A stretch of 64,000 bases of DNA. Origin: Saccharothrix sp. S26. GTDB taxonomy: Bacteria; Actinomycetota; Actinomycetes; Mycobacteriales; Pseudonocardiaceae. Of this stretch, positions 25,915 to 34,624 are shown piece after piece. The notes under the pieces are model-generated. The model saw only the letters and a list, made by a program, of their open reading frames with translations, was not told the DNA's origin and did no database searches. The DNA is taken from contig NZ_JAJUWT010000033.1 in the NCBI RefSeq assembly GCF_021390395.1, positions 1-64,000 on the forward strand, read 5' to 3'. A program made the translations under genes and the position numbers. Position 1 is the stretch's first letter. Each line of letters starts with the position of its first letter.

Positions 25915-28541
25915 CGCCGCCACAGCGGCCGGGGGTCGACCGGCCAGAACACCCGGCGGTACCAGGGGATCCCGCGCCGCAGACCGGTTCGCACCTGCCG
26001 CGCCAACCGCCACGCCGACTCGCCATCGACGGGCGAGGTGTTCTCGGCGGACCGGGTGTCGGCGGCGGACCGGGCGCTCGTGGCGTGCCGGGGTGGCGCT
26101 GGCGCGTAGCCGACCGCGCCGGAGGCCGCCGGGTGCGTCGGCGCGAACGCCGCGTGATCGGCCATCCGGGCCAGTTCCGCCGCGGGCGGCGCCAGTGCCG
26201 CCGCGATGTCCGGGGCGGTCCGGTGGGCGGGCGGCGTCCGGCCGGCCAGCAGCAGCCCGTCCAGCACGTAGGCCCACGCGCCGGTCGGGCCGGCGGCGCG
26301 CAGCCGTCCGCGCCGCACCAGCCGGGCCAGCCCGAGCACCAGCAGCACCAGCACGGGCACGCCGCCCAGCACCGCGTACCCGATCCACCGCTGCGACCCG
26401 GTCGACGTGGCCTGCGCGGCGACCGGGCTCGACGGCGTCACCAACGGCGGTGGCGCGGACAGCGGGGTGCTGGTCGGCGTGGCCGTGATCGACGCGAGCC
26501 GGTCCAGCACCTCGCGCTTCTGCGCGGCGCTCGACCCGCCCGACGACACACCGGCCACCGGGTCGAACGGCACCCAGCCCCACCCGGCGAAGTACACCTC
26601 GGGCCACGCGGTCGCGTCGCTGCCGCGCACCACGCGCTCCGCACCGGTGGCGGGCTGGAAGCCGACCACCACCCTGGTCGGCAACCCCACCGCCCTGGCC
26701 AGCACGGCGAACGCCGACGCGAACTGCTCGGCCGTGCCCGCGTTCGCGCCGGGTTCGCCGGGGTTGCCGAACAGGAACCGCTCCAGCCGCGCGTACGACG
26801 ACCCGACCGGGGCCTGCGCGTCCGGCGTGCGGCCCTGCTTCACCACCTGCTCGATCGCGACGGCCCGCTCGTAGGGCGTGCGGGCGTTCCGCACGATCTG
26901 GCGGGCGTACTCGGCCAGCGAGTACGGCAGGCCGGGCAGCTCCAGGTACCGGCCCGCGTTGGTCGGCACGGTGGCGTCGAGCAGGTCCTCGTCGTCGGGC
27001 ACGTCGAGCACGCCGCGCACCCGGTAGGTCAGGCCCGGCGTCACCTCGTTGCGCAGCACCAGCGACCCCGAGTCGGGATCGACCATCGCGCCGTCCAACG
27101 TCACCGCCGTCGGTCGCCCGACCGTGGGCAACCACCGCCCGCCGAGCTCACCGACGGTGATCTCCACCTCGGTCTCCTCGACCCGGGCCCCGGCGGGCAG
27201 GTCGGGCTCGGCCACCGCCCCGATGGGCCCGTACAGCGACGCCGCCCGCCACGCCGCGCCCGAGTAGTCCGACAACGCCACCAACCGCACCGCCCGCTCC
27301 GGGCCGCGCACGCGGAACAGCTCGGTGTCCCCCAGGTTCGCCCACGCCGCCAGCTGCGGCAACGGGCTCGCCACCCCCAGGTCGCTGACCGGCGGCTCCA
27401 CCAACTCCCGCGGCTCGAACGCACCCCCGGCCGGCAACACCACCGCGAACGCCGCCACCACCGCCACCGGCACCGCGGGCAGGCCCAGCAGCACCCGGCC
27501 GCCGGCCTCCAGCCGATCGACCACCAACCACCCGACCGCCACGATCGCGACCAACGCCACCGCGATCACGCCGTGCCGATCAGCCCGCCCCGCGGTCAAC
27601 AGCGCCGTGCACGTGTACAGCACCGCCGCCCCGACCACCGGCGCCACCAACGACCGGCCCCGCCCCAGCGCCAGCACGACGACCAGCGACACCCCGAACA
27701 CCAGCAGCGCGCCCGGCGCGACCAGCTCGGGCGTGGCGGGCGCGGGCCGGGCGGCGGTCAGCAGGCGGGGCACCAGGTCCAGCAGCACCGACGTCGGGTC
27801 CGCCGAGTCGACCGCCGAACCCCGCGCCACCCAGTACCCGCCGACCAGCGCCAGCACCACGAGCGAGAACGCCACCAACCCGGCAGGCATCCGCCGCCAC
27901 CGCAACAACGGCAAGCACCCGACCCCGACCACCGCCGCACCCGCGAACACGAGCGACGCCACATACCCCTGCCAGCCCGAGCCGAGGTGCAGCGCGGCCA
28001 CCACGAGCAGCAGCGCGGCCCACGCCACCCGAGCACTCCCACCGCCACCACCACCCACGCCCGCACCACCCCGCACGCCCGCACCACCTCGTCCGGGCCC
28101 ACCGGCACGCGCACGCGCGCCCGCCCCGGCGGCGGCACCACCGCCCACACCGGCCCCGGCCCTCGCATCGCCACCGGCGTCCGCGCCACCACCGGTTCTC
28201 GCACCAGGACCGGCGTTCACGCCACCGGCGCTCGCACTCCCACCACCGACGCCCGCACCAGCCCGAGCGCCCGCACCAGCCCCACCACCAGCGCCCGCAC
28301 CCGCACCAGCGCCCGCACTCGCGCTGGCACGCGCACGTGCGCCCGCATCGGCGCCGCGAGCCGCGCTGGAACCCGTGCCAGCGCTGGCACGAGCACCGCT
28401 ACCAGCCGCGCCAGCGCCCGCACCGACACCCGCGCTCGCACCGGCCCCGCCGCCAGCCTTGCCAACCCCGCCAACCCCGCCACCAGCGCCAGCGCCAGCG
28501 GCAGGCTCGTTCGCACTCACGCACCCACCGCCTGGAGACAC
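25911..28541 (-). CDS. TgpA/DUF3488-like membrane protein with catalytically dead transglutaminase domain
   Basis: 876 aa if the GTG at 28541 is used (28520 is also possible). The first ~170 residues are almost pure Ala/Gly/Arg low complexity. Membrane helices begin at ~172 and a GAGGTGG site precedes a GTG at 28076, so a 721-aa protein starting there is plausible. Several membrane helices, an extracytoplasmic transglutaminase-like domain (~480-680), another helix and a cytoplasmic tail follow. In the core the catalytic Cys position reads GTAEQFASAF and the His position DATAWPEV, so Cys and His are replaced by Ala and Thr, while the GWVPFDP Asp remains. It is last in an operon with MoxR and DUF58 genes, a conserved set linked to envelope or complex assembly. 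Confidence 0.82.
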   Translation of the reverse strand: MSPGGGCVSANEPAAGAGAGGGVGGVGKAGGGAGASAGVGAGAGAAGSGARASAGTGSSAARGADAGARARASASAGAGAGAGAGGGAGAGARAGAGVGGGSASAGGVNAGPGARTGGGADAGGDARAGAGVGGGAAAGAGARARAGGPGRGGAGVRGGAGVGGGGGGSARVAWAALLLVVAALHLGSGWQGYVASLVFAGAAVVGVGCLPLLRWRRMPAGLVAFSLVVLALVGGYWVARGSAVDSADPTSVLLDLVPRLLTAARPAPATPELVAPGALLVFGVSLVVVLALGRGRSLVAPVVGAAVLYTCTALLTAGRADRHGVIAVALVAIVAVGWLVVDRLEAGGRVLLGLPAVPVAVVAAFAVVLPAGGAFEPRELVEPPVSDLGVASPLPQLAAWANLGDTELFRVRGPERAVRLVALSDYSGAAWRAASLYGPIGAVAEPDLPAGARVEETEVEITVGELGGRWLPTVGRPTAVTLDGAMVDPDSGSLVLRNEVTPGLTYRVRGVLDVPDDEDLLDATVPTNAGRYLELPGLPYSLAEYARQIVRNARTPYERAVAIEQVVKQGRTPDAQAPVGSSYARLERFLFGNPGEPGANAGTAEQFASAFAVLARAVGLPTRVVVGFQPATGAERVVRGSDATAWPEVYFAGWGWVPFDPVAGVSSGGSSAAQKREVLDRLASITATPTSTPLSAPPPLVTPSSPVAAQATSTGSQRWIGYAVLGGVPVLVLLVLGLARLVRRGRLRAAGPTGAWAYVLDGLLLAGRTPPAHRTAPDIAAALAPPAAELARMADHAAFAPTHPAASGAVGYAPAPPRHATSARSAADTRSAENTSPVDGESAWRLARQVRTGLRRGIPWYRRVFWPVDPRPLWRR
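28080..28520. repeat. Low-complexity Ala/Gly/Arg-coding GC-rich tract
   Basis: About 440 bases of degenerate short repeats in which GCGGGC, GGTGCG and GCACCA-type hexamers recur. Read on the minus strand it gives a continuous AGAGAG/GGAGVG tract. It lies at the N-terminus of the TgpA-like protein or, if the 28076 start is right, between that gene and DUF58. Likely slippage-prone. Confidence 0.7.
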
Positions 28542-28647
28542 CCGAGGCCGGGGCGCCGCGCCTCCATACTTCCGGCAACAAAATCGGCGCTTCCATTCAT
28601 CCCCAGGCCCGTGATCACGATCGGGTGATCTCCGGACAGGCGGGCGG

Positions 28648-29796
28648 TCATCGGGACACCGCCGTGTTCCAAGCGTCCAACAGGCCCTCGGCCTTAGCGT
28701 TGCGCAGCAACAACACCGAGCCGACGGCCGAGATCGGCTGGGACGGCTCGGGGTCGACGGCCAGGACCACGCCCACCGAAGCCCGGCCCGCCTCCAGCAT
28801 CAGCGCGGCCATGTCCGCTCGAGCCCCGCACACCACGGCCACCACGTCGAGATCCCGGACAGGGAGCGAACGCGTGGCCGAGGATCCCGATGCCGCCCGC
28901 AAATCCGCCAACGCCGCCAGCACCGCCGACGCGTCGGCGTCCACCGCGCCCGCCGGCAGCTCCACGTCCACCGCACCCGACGACGTCACCAGCCGCACGG
29001 GGTGTCCCTCGGCGACCGCCACCGCCACCAGCGACGCCGCCACCTCCACCGCGTCCTCCAGATCCTTGCCCCGCGCATAGGACTCCGCGTGATCGTCGAG
29101 CACCACCGCCAGGTGCGGACGGGCCGGGTCGGCGTCCTCGCGGATCATCAACGTCCCGGTCCGGGCGGAGGTCGCCCAGTGCAGCCGCCGCAGGTCGTCA
29201 CCCGGCACGTACTCCCGCAGCCCCACCAGGTCGGTGCCGCCGCGCTCCACCCGCTCGTCCGCGCCGACGTGCCCCCGCCGCACCCCGCCGGGCAGTCCGC
29301 GCACCGGCAGCACGCGCGGCACGACGCGAACCTCCACAACGTCACCCACGACGGTCCGAGCGTGCGCGAGCCCGGCCAGACCGCGACGGCTCAACGTCAA
29401 CGGCCCCACCCGCAGCAGGCCGCGCGTGTGCGTCGGAATCGGGTACTCCACCTTCACCTTCTGCCCCGGCGCGAGCAGCGGGATGTCCACGGCGACCGCT
29501 TCACCGGCCACCTCGTCGGTCGCGTCGAACACGACCGGGAACCTTCTGCTGGTGCCCGTCAGCTCGACCACCCCGGTGCACGTGCCCAACCGCTGCACGG
29601 TCCGCGGCCGCACGGTGCGCTTCGGCGCGACCTGGGCCCGCGACAGCACCGACACCACGCCCCCGGCCGCGAGCACCACCAGCGCGATGCCCAGCCCGGC
29701 CACCCCTGGGTAGCGCCACCACAACCCCAACGCCACCAGCGGCACGCCCAGCAGCACCGCGCCCCACCCGCGCGCGGTCAGCCGCACGCCGGTCAT
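28648..29796 (-). CDS. DUF58 membrane-anchored vWA-like protein
   Basis: 382 aa from ATG 29796, overlapping the MoxR stop by four bases (ATGA). Two N-terminal hydrophobic helices (about 12-55) are followed by a beta-rich segment. The DUF58 signature GTDLVGLREYVPGDDLRRLHWATSARTGTLMIRE is near residues 185-220, followed by a von Willebrand A-like fold. DUF58 proteins are encoded with MoxR ATPases and TgpA-like proteins, and are thought to be chaperoned by MoxR. The gene order here is MoxR, DUF58, TgpA. Confidence 0.92.
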   Translation of the reverse strand: MTGVRLTARGWGAVLLGVPLVALGLWWRYPGVAGLGIALVVLAAGGVVSVLSRAQVAPKRTVRPRTVQRLGTCTGVVELTGTSRRFPVVFDATDEVAGEAVAVDIPLLAPGQKVKVEYPIPTHTRGLLRVGPLTLSRRGLAGLAHARTVVGDVVEVRVVPRVLPVRGLPGGVRRGHVGADERVERGGTDLVGLREYVPGDDLRRLHWATSARTGTLMIREDADPARPHLAVVLDDHAESYARGKDLEDAVEVAASLVAVAVAEGHPVRLVTSSGAVDVELPAGAVDADASAVLAALADLRAASGSSATRSLPVRDLDVVAVVCGARADMAALMLEAGRASVGVVLAVDPEPSQPISAVGSVLLLRNAKAEGLLDAWNTAVSR

Positions 29797-30779
29797 CGCG
29801 CGGTCGGTCGCGGCACGGCCACGCCCGCCAGGACGTCGGACAGGACCTCCTCGGTCGTCGTGCCCGCCAACTGCGCCTCGCGGGTCAGCACCAACCGGTG
29901 CGCCAGCACCGGCACCGCCAGGGCCTGCACGTCACCCGGCACGACGAAGTGCCTGCCCTGCGCCGCCGCGTACACCTGCACGCACCGCACCAGCGCGCGC
30001 AGCCCTCGCGTGCTCGCGCCCAACCGCAACCGGCCGTCCTCGCGCGAGGCGACCCCGATGTCGCTGATGTAGCGCAGCAACGCGTCCGCGACGTGCAGCG
30101 TGGCGAGCCGACGCCCCTGCTCGGCGATGACGTGCGGGTTGCTCACCGTGGGCACCGCGCCGACCTGGCCCGCACCGCTGCCGGGCCGCAGCACGTCGAT
30201 CTCGTGCTCCACCGCCGGGTAGCCGATGGAGGTGCGCAGCATGAACCTGTCGAGCTGCGCCTCGGGCAGCCGGTAGGTGCCGTCCAGGTCGATGGGGTTC
30301 TGCGTGGCCACCACCAGGAACGGCGCGGGCACGGCGTGCGCGACGCCGTCCACGGTGACCGTCCGCTCCTCCATGACCTCCAGCAACGCCGACTGCGTCT
30401 TGGCGGCGGCGCGGTTGATCTCGTCGGCGAGCACGATGTTGGCGAACACCGGGCCCGGCCGGAACCGCACCTCGCCGGTCTGCGGGTCGTACACCGAGGT
30501 GCCCGTGACGTCCGACGGCAGCAGGTCGGGCGTGAACTGCACGCGCCGCGACACCCCGCCCAACGCGCCCGCCACGGCACGGGCGAGCGTGGTCTTGCCC
30601 GTGCCCGGCACGTCTTCCAGCAGCACGTGCCCGCCGGCGAACATCGCCACCAGCACGAGGTCGACGACGTCCCGCTTGCCCCGCACCGCCGACTCGACCG
30701 CGTCGCCGAGTCGCGCGTGCAGGGCCCGGAACACCGCGATCTCGTCCTCGCCGATCGCCGGCACCGCCGTTGTCGTCAC
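29793..30779 (-). CDS. MoxR-family AAA+ ATPase
   Basis: 328 aa. The GTG at 30779 is preferred, with GAAGGG upstream; a GTG at 30809 would overlap the preceding gene by 17 bases. Walker A is DVPGTGKTTLARA, Walker B is IVLADEINRA, and sensor 1 is VVATQNPIDLDGTYRLPEAQLDRF, all typical of MoxR. MoxR ATPases remodel or activate vWA-domain partners, here presumably the overlapping DUF58 protein. Cytosolic. Confidence 0.94.
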   Translation of the reverse strand: MTTTAVPAIGEDEIAVFRALHARLGDAVESAVRGKRDVVDLVLVAMFAGGHVLLEDVPGTGKTTLARAVAGALGGVSRRVQFTPDLLPSDVTGTSVYDPQTGEVRFRPGPVFANIVLADEINRAAAKTQSALLEVMEERTVTVDGVAHAVPAPFLVVATQNPIDLDGTYRLPEAQLDRFMLRTSIGYPAVEHEIDVLRPGSGAGQVGAVPTVSNPHVIAEQGRRLATLHVADALLRYISDIGVASREDGRLRLGASTRGLRALVRCVQVYAAAQGRHFVVPGDVQALAVPVLAHRLVLTREAQLAGTTTEEVLSDVLAGVAVPRPTAR

Positions 30780-30792
30780 GCCACGCCCTTCG

Positions 30793-32976
30793 TCACTCGC
30801 CCGACTCACGCCGCAGCCGCCGGTTGCGCAGGGTCAACAGCCACGCGGTCGCCAGCAGCCCGATGCCGCCGCCGATCAGCTGGTTGTCCTCCGACGCCGG
30901 CAGGCTATTGGGCCGGCAGATCCGGCCGCCGCCGCAGTTCTCGATCGGCTCCCGCACGATCGCGGTGCGCACCGCCGATTCGACCGACCCCGACCCGGAG
31001 GCGGCGTAGGCACGCACGACGATGGAGTTCGAGCCGTAGTCGACCGCGATCGTCACCGTGCCGCCGGCACAGGCGATCGGCGCGGTGGCTTCCAGGGTCG
31101 TGTTGACGACCTCGCACCGCCCGGTGTGGCTCGCCCAGTCCGCCGGCGGCGCGGTCGTCACGCGCTTCTCGTACACGTGCGCCCCCGCGCCGATCGTGCT
31201 GATCACGACGGCACCCGCGCTCGGCAACGGCGGAGGCGGCGGGGGTGGAGGCGGCGTGGTCGTGGTCGTCGTCGTGGGGGGCGGTGGAGGCGGTGGAGGC
31301 GGGGCCGCTGTGGTCGTCGTCGTAGTGGGCACCACCGGCGGCTGGGTGGTCGTCGTCCCCGCGGCCGGTCGAACGGTCCACGACGCCGTGCCCGCCTCGC
31401 CCGCGCCGAACCGGTTGTACGCCGCCACGGCGACGTCCACCTTCCCGCTCGCGCAGAACGTGGAACCCGCGCACGGCAACACCAACTCGGCCGACGTGCC
31501 CGCCACCCGCGTCTCCTGCGTGCCGCCCGAGAACCCGCCGGTGCCCGTCACGGTGTAGCCGGTGATCGGCTCGCCGCCGTCGGGCGCGGCGGTCCAGCTC
31601 ACGGCCACGACCACGGAGGTGCCGTTGTTGCTGCGCTGCGCCACCGTGACGCCCGCCGGACGCCCCGGCACCGCACCCGACGCGCCGGCGCTGGGCGTGG
31701 TCGTCACCGGCGCGGCGGTGGTCGTCGTCTCACCGCGCTGCTGCGGGTTCTGGCCGTTGCCACGGTTGTCGCGCCCCGGCGGGTCCGGGCGCGGCGGCGG
31801 CGGGCTGGGCACGCTCGGGATGGGTGGCCGTTCCGGGTCCATCACCGGCAGCTCGGGGCTGCGGATCACCACCTCGCGGGTGCGCCCGTCGGAGTCCACG
31901 ATCACGCCCGACTGCGCGCCGGGCGTGTTGATGAACAGCTTGCCGTCGTCGAACACCAGCGCCGGGTCGCCGCCACCGGCCGTCCGCACGTCGTCCGCGC
32001 CACGGCGCCCCGACCGGTCCAGCACCACGACCTTGCCCGACCCGAGGCACGGCACGTAGACCCGGTCGCGGAACACCGCGGGTCGACCGGGCTTGGGGCA
32101 GTCGTACTGCCCCATGTCGACCTGGACCACCTCGTCGCCGCTCACCAGCACGACCACCGCCGCGTCCGGGACCGACGCGGGCGCCAGCCCGGTCGGGCTG
32201 GTCTGCGCGGCGAGCACCTCGCCGCCGAACGTCTTCGTGCTCGCGGTGAGGTCGCGGCCGGTGCCGTCGCGCACCACCACGCCGCCCTCCAACCCGAGCA
32301 GCGTCACGCCCCGCTCGTGCGGCACCAGCGCCGTGCGCGGACCGGCGCCAGCCACCGGCTTGTTGGACCGCTCCAGGAACTTCAGCTCGTCGTCGGACCA
32401 CTCCAGGGCGTGCAGGTTGCCGCCGTGGTCCACGGCCCAGATCACGCCGTCGTCGTCGGCCACCACGTCCGCCAGGGGCTGCCCCGCGAACCAGGGCGAC
32501 CCGACGTCGGCCAACGTCACCGGGTCGGCGTTGTGCACCGAGCCCGCCGCGCGGTCGACCACGAACACCCGGTCCAGCGCGATGAGCACCTTCGCCGACG
32601 GGCCGGGTGGCGCCTGCCGGCGGCCGGAGGACAGCAGGGTGGCGAGGTCGATCACCGTGATCTGCCCCGTGCGGCGGTCGAGCACGATCAGCTTGTCGTC
32701 GGACTGCGCGATCTCCAGCTGCGCGTCGGCCCCGCTGACCTGCAACCGCGTCTGCGGCTTGCCGGAGCTGGGGTTGACCTGCACGACCTCGCCGCGCTGG
32801 TCGTCGTTCAGCCAGGTGAGCCCGTCGCTCACCTCGACCGCGGTGCGCGAGATGCCGTCGCCGAGCGCGGCTCCGACCAGCAGCAACAGCCCCAACGCGG
32901 CGGCGCTGACACTGGCCGACTCACGCCGGCCCGCGCCGATGGCCCGACGCGCGATCCTGCCCAGCTTCGCTCCCAC
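30793..32976 (-). CDS. Membrane beta-propeller/FN3 protein heading the MoxR operon
   Basis: 727 aa. The GTG at 32976 is chosen because a -10-like TAGCAT lies seven bases upstream (leaderless); a TTG at 33006 would add ten residues but its AGGA abuts it. There is one membrane helix at ~25-45 (VSAAALGLLLLVGAALG). Residues ~60-390 consist of repeated strand units (RGEVVQVNPSSGKP, KLIVLDRRTGQITVIDLA) like a PQQ/WD-type propeller. A Pro/Thr linker, one fibronectin III domain (~450-560), a TTTT/PPPP-rich linker, a small Cys-containing outer domain and a second membrane helix before an Arg-rich tail follow. Actinobacterial MoxR-DUF58-TgpA operons often carry such a protein. Biochemical role unknown. 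Confidence 0.85.
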   Translation of the reverse strand: MGAKLGRIARRAIGAGRRESASVSAAALGLLLLVGAALGDGISRTAVEVSDGLTWLNDDQRGEVVQVNPSSGKPQTRLQVSGADAQLEIAQSDDKLIVLDRRTGQITVIDLATLLSSGRRQAPPGPSAKVLIALDRVFVVDRAAGSVHNADPVTLADVGSPWFAGQPLADVVADDDGVIWAVDHGGNLHALEWSDDELKFLERSNKPVAGAGPRTALVPHERGVTLLGLEGGVVVRDGTGRDLTASTKTFGGEVLAAQTSPTGLAPASVPDAAVVVLVSGDEVVQVDMGQYDCPKPGRPAVFRDRVYVPCLGSGKVVVLDRSGRRGADDVRTAGGGDPALVFDDGKLFINTPGAQSGVIVDSDGRTREVVIRSPELPVMDPERPPIPSVPSPPPPRPDPPGRDNRGNGQNPQQRGETTTTAAPVTTTPSAGASGAVPGRPAGVTVAQRSNNGTSVVVAVSWTAAPDGGEPITGYTVTGTGGFSGGTQETRVAGTSAELVLPCAGSTFCASGKVDVAVAAYNRFGAGEAGTASWTVRPAAGTTTTQPPVVPTTTTTTAAPPPPPPPPPTTTTTTTPPPPPPPPPLPSAGAVVISTIGAGAHVYEKRVTTAPPADWASHTGRCEVVNTTLEATAPIACAGGTVTIAVDYGSNSIVVRAYAASGSGSVESAVRTAIVREPIENCGGGRICRPNSLPASEDNQLIGGGIGLLATAWLLTLRNRRLRRESGE

Positions 32977-32983
32977 GGCCGGG

Positions 32984-32989
32984 ATGCTA
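32984..32989 (-). promoter_or_regulatory. Leaderless -10 element of the MoxR operon
   Basis: TAGCAT on the minus strand ends seven bases before the GTG at 32976, the spacing expected when transcription starts at the start codon. No good -35 is seen. Confidence 0.45.
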
Positions 32990-33120
32990 ACGGCCCGGTA
33001 TGACAATCCTGAGGCGACCGGCGAGCCTGCTCCGACCGGCCCACACCGACTCCGCCGGATGCGTCCACTTGGGACCGATGCCGCCCCACCCGTGGGATGT
33101 CCGGCTCACCCGCGCGTCCG

Positions 33121-33615
33121 TCAGAGGTCCGCGAACTCTTCCCGCCGCACCTTGGCGCACTGCACCGTCAACCCGGCGTCCACAGCCCGGCTGATCTCCG
33201 CCAGCGACCGCAGTTGGTCGGGCGTCAGCACGTCGAACAGGTGCTCGCGGACCGCCGTCACGTGCCCGGCCGCCGCCTGCTCCAGCACCCGGAACCCGGT
33301 CTCGGTGAGGACCGCGATGGAACCCCGCCGATCGGACGGGCAGGCCTGCCGCACGACCCAGCCCTCCTTCTCCAACCGGGCCACCGCGTGGGAGAGTCTT
33401 GAGCGTGACGAGTGGCACACCGAAGCCAGCTCACTCATCCGCAGCGCGCGCTCCGGGGCCTCCGACAGGGCCACCAGGATCTCGTAGTAGGCCATCGGCA
33501 TCCCGGAATCGCGCTGCAACTGCCGGTCCAGGTGCTCGGTGAACTTGGTCACGGCGGTCATGAAGGCACGCCACACCTGCTGCTCTTCGGCGCTCAGCCA
33601 CCGCACGTCGCTCAT
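33121..33615 (-). CDS. MarR-family transcriptional regulator
   Basis: 164 aa from ATG 33615 with a G-rich site (GATGGGGGT) just before it. The winged HTH is complete: helices MAYYEILVALSEAPERALRMSELASVCHSSRSRLSHAVARLEKEGWVVRQACPSDRRGSIAVLTETG contain the wing DRRGS. It is divergent from a yceI gene with a 90-base spacer carrying two copies of GTTGA-N4-TCAAC. It should repress yceI and itself, released by a phenolic, oxidant or other ligand that cannot be deduced. Confidence 0.93.
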   Translation of the reverse strand: MSDVRWLSAEEQQVWRAFMTAVTKFTEHLDRQLQRDSGMPMAYYEILVALSEAPERALRMSELASVCHSSRSRLSHAVARLEKEGWVVRQACPSDRRGSIAVLTETGFRVLEQAAAGHVTAVREHLFDVLTPDQLRSLAEISRAVDAGLTVQCAKVRREEFADL

Positions 33616-33635
33616 ACCCCCATCATACGGCCGTT

Positions 33636-33681
33636 GTTGAACCTTCAACCAGGATGCGCTATGTTCAGTTGAGAGTTCAAC
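33636..33681. promoter_or_regulatory. Paired MarR operator sites
   Basis: GTTGAACCTTCAAC (33636-33649) and GTTGAGAGTTCAAC (33668-33681) share the form GTTGA-N4-TCAAC and are 32 bases apart, placing the dimers on one face of the DNA. They fill the MarR/yceI divergent spacer. Confidence 0.75.
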
Positions 33682-33705
33682 CAGACCAACCGAGAAGGAC
33701 CATCC

Positions 33706-34251
33706 ATGACCTCGCAGACTGTGCAGATCCCCGGCTACCTCACGGGCACGTGGGCGATCGACCCGGTGCACTCGGACATCTCCTTCGTGGTGCGCCACCT
33801 CGGCGTGTCCAAGGTCCGCGGCCACTTCGGGACCTTCGAGGGCACCATCGTCACCGCCGAGAACCCGCTGGAGTCCACGGTCACGGCGAAGATCGACGCC
33901 GGCTCGATCGACACCCGCAACGAGCAGCGCGACGCCCACGTCAGGGGCGAGGACTTCCTGGACACCGAGAAGTTCCCCGAGCTGACCTTCACCTCCTCCG
34001 GCGTGCGCGCCCACGGTGAGGGCTTCCTGGTCGACGGCGAGCTGTCCCTGCACGGCGTGACCAAGCCCGTCACGCTGGAGCTGGAGATCAACGGCTTCGG
34101 CGACGGGTTCGAGGGCTCGAAGGTCGTCGGCTTCTCCGCCTCCACCGAGATCAACCGCCGCGAGTTCGGCGTGACCGGCGGCGCGGCGGGCGCGGTCGTC
34201 GGCGACAAGATCACCATCCTGCTCGAGATCGAGGCCGTGAAGCAGGGCTGA
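33706..34251 (+). CDS. YceI-family lipid-binding protein
   Basis: 181 aa from ATG 33706 with GAGAAGGA upstream. It shows the family motif series: GTWAIDPVHSDISFVVRHLGVSKVRGHFGTFEG, DTRNEQRDAHVRGEDFLDTEKFPELTF and GELSLHGVTKPVTLELE. YceI proteins form a lipocalin-like barrel that binds polyprenyl or isoprenoid-type lipids. No signal peptide is present, so this copy is cytosolic, as is usual in actinomycetes. Regulated by the divergent MarR protein; a terminator follows. Confidence 0.94.
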   Translation: MTSQTVQIPGYLTGTWAIDPVHSDISFVVRHLGVSKVRGHFGTFEGTIVTAENPLESTVTAKIDAGSIDTRNEQRDAHVRGEDFLDTEKFPELTFTSSGVRAHGEGFLVDGELSLHGVTKPVTLELEINGFGDGFEGSKVVGFSASTEINRREFGVTGGAAGAVVGDKITILLEIEAVKQG

Positions 34252-34279
34252 CCCCAGCCCGCGCCGCAGCCACACCCGA

Positions 34280-34305
34280 GGGCCCGCCGACACACCGGCG
34301 GGCCC
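34280..34305 (+). terminator. Terminator after yceI
   Basis: Perfect 10-bp stem GGGCCCGCCG/CGGCGGGCCC with a 6-base loop, followed by TTCGC. Confidence 0.8.
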
Positions 34306-34609
34306 TTCGCGCTGCTCACCGGCCCGTTTCGGGTGCCACTACGCTGCGTAGGTCCAGTCGCTGAACCGGGCGTACCGGACTGTCATTCCATTTCGCCCTG
34401 CATTTCGGTACTTTCGTCCGCGCCGGCGCAACCTGCCTGAACCGCCCACCGTCTCCAGCCGTAGTAGGTCGTGGCACCAGGGTTTTGCTTCGATCCACAC
34501 TGAAGCGGTAGAACTCGATGCGGACACAGTCCGCTCACGGTCGTAGACCACGCGGGTGATATCGGACGCACTCATGGCACCATCTGGCGCAGCACGCGCC
34601 GGGACGCAG
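34306..34609. other. Gene-free spacer of lower GC
   Basis: Noticeably less GC-rich than its surroundings (34380-34430 and 34480-34560). No open frame here has convincing codon bias or a ribosome site. It probably holds the promoter for the 34625 gene. Confidence 0.4.
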
Positions 34610-34624
34610 GCGAGGAGGATCGGT

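Noticed and set aside
24600..28628. 1342-residue plus-strand frame over the kinase and TgpA genes
   Set aside because: It crosses two well-supported genes in wrong frames and becomes low-complexity Thr/Arg/Ala in the repeat tract.
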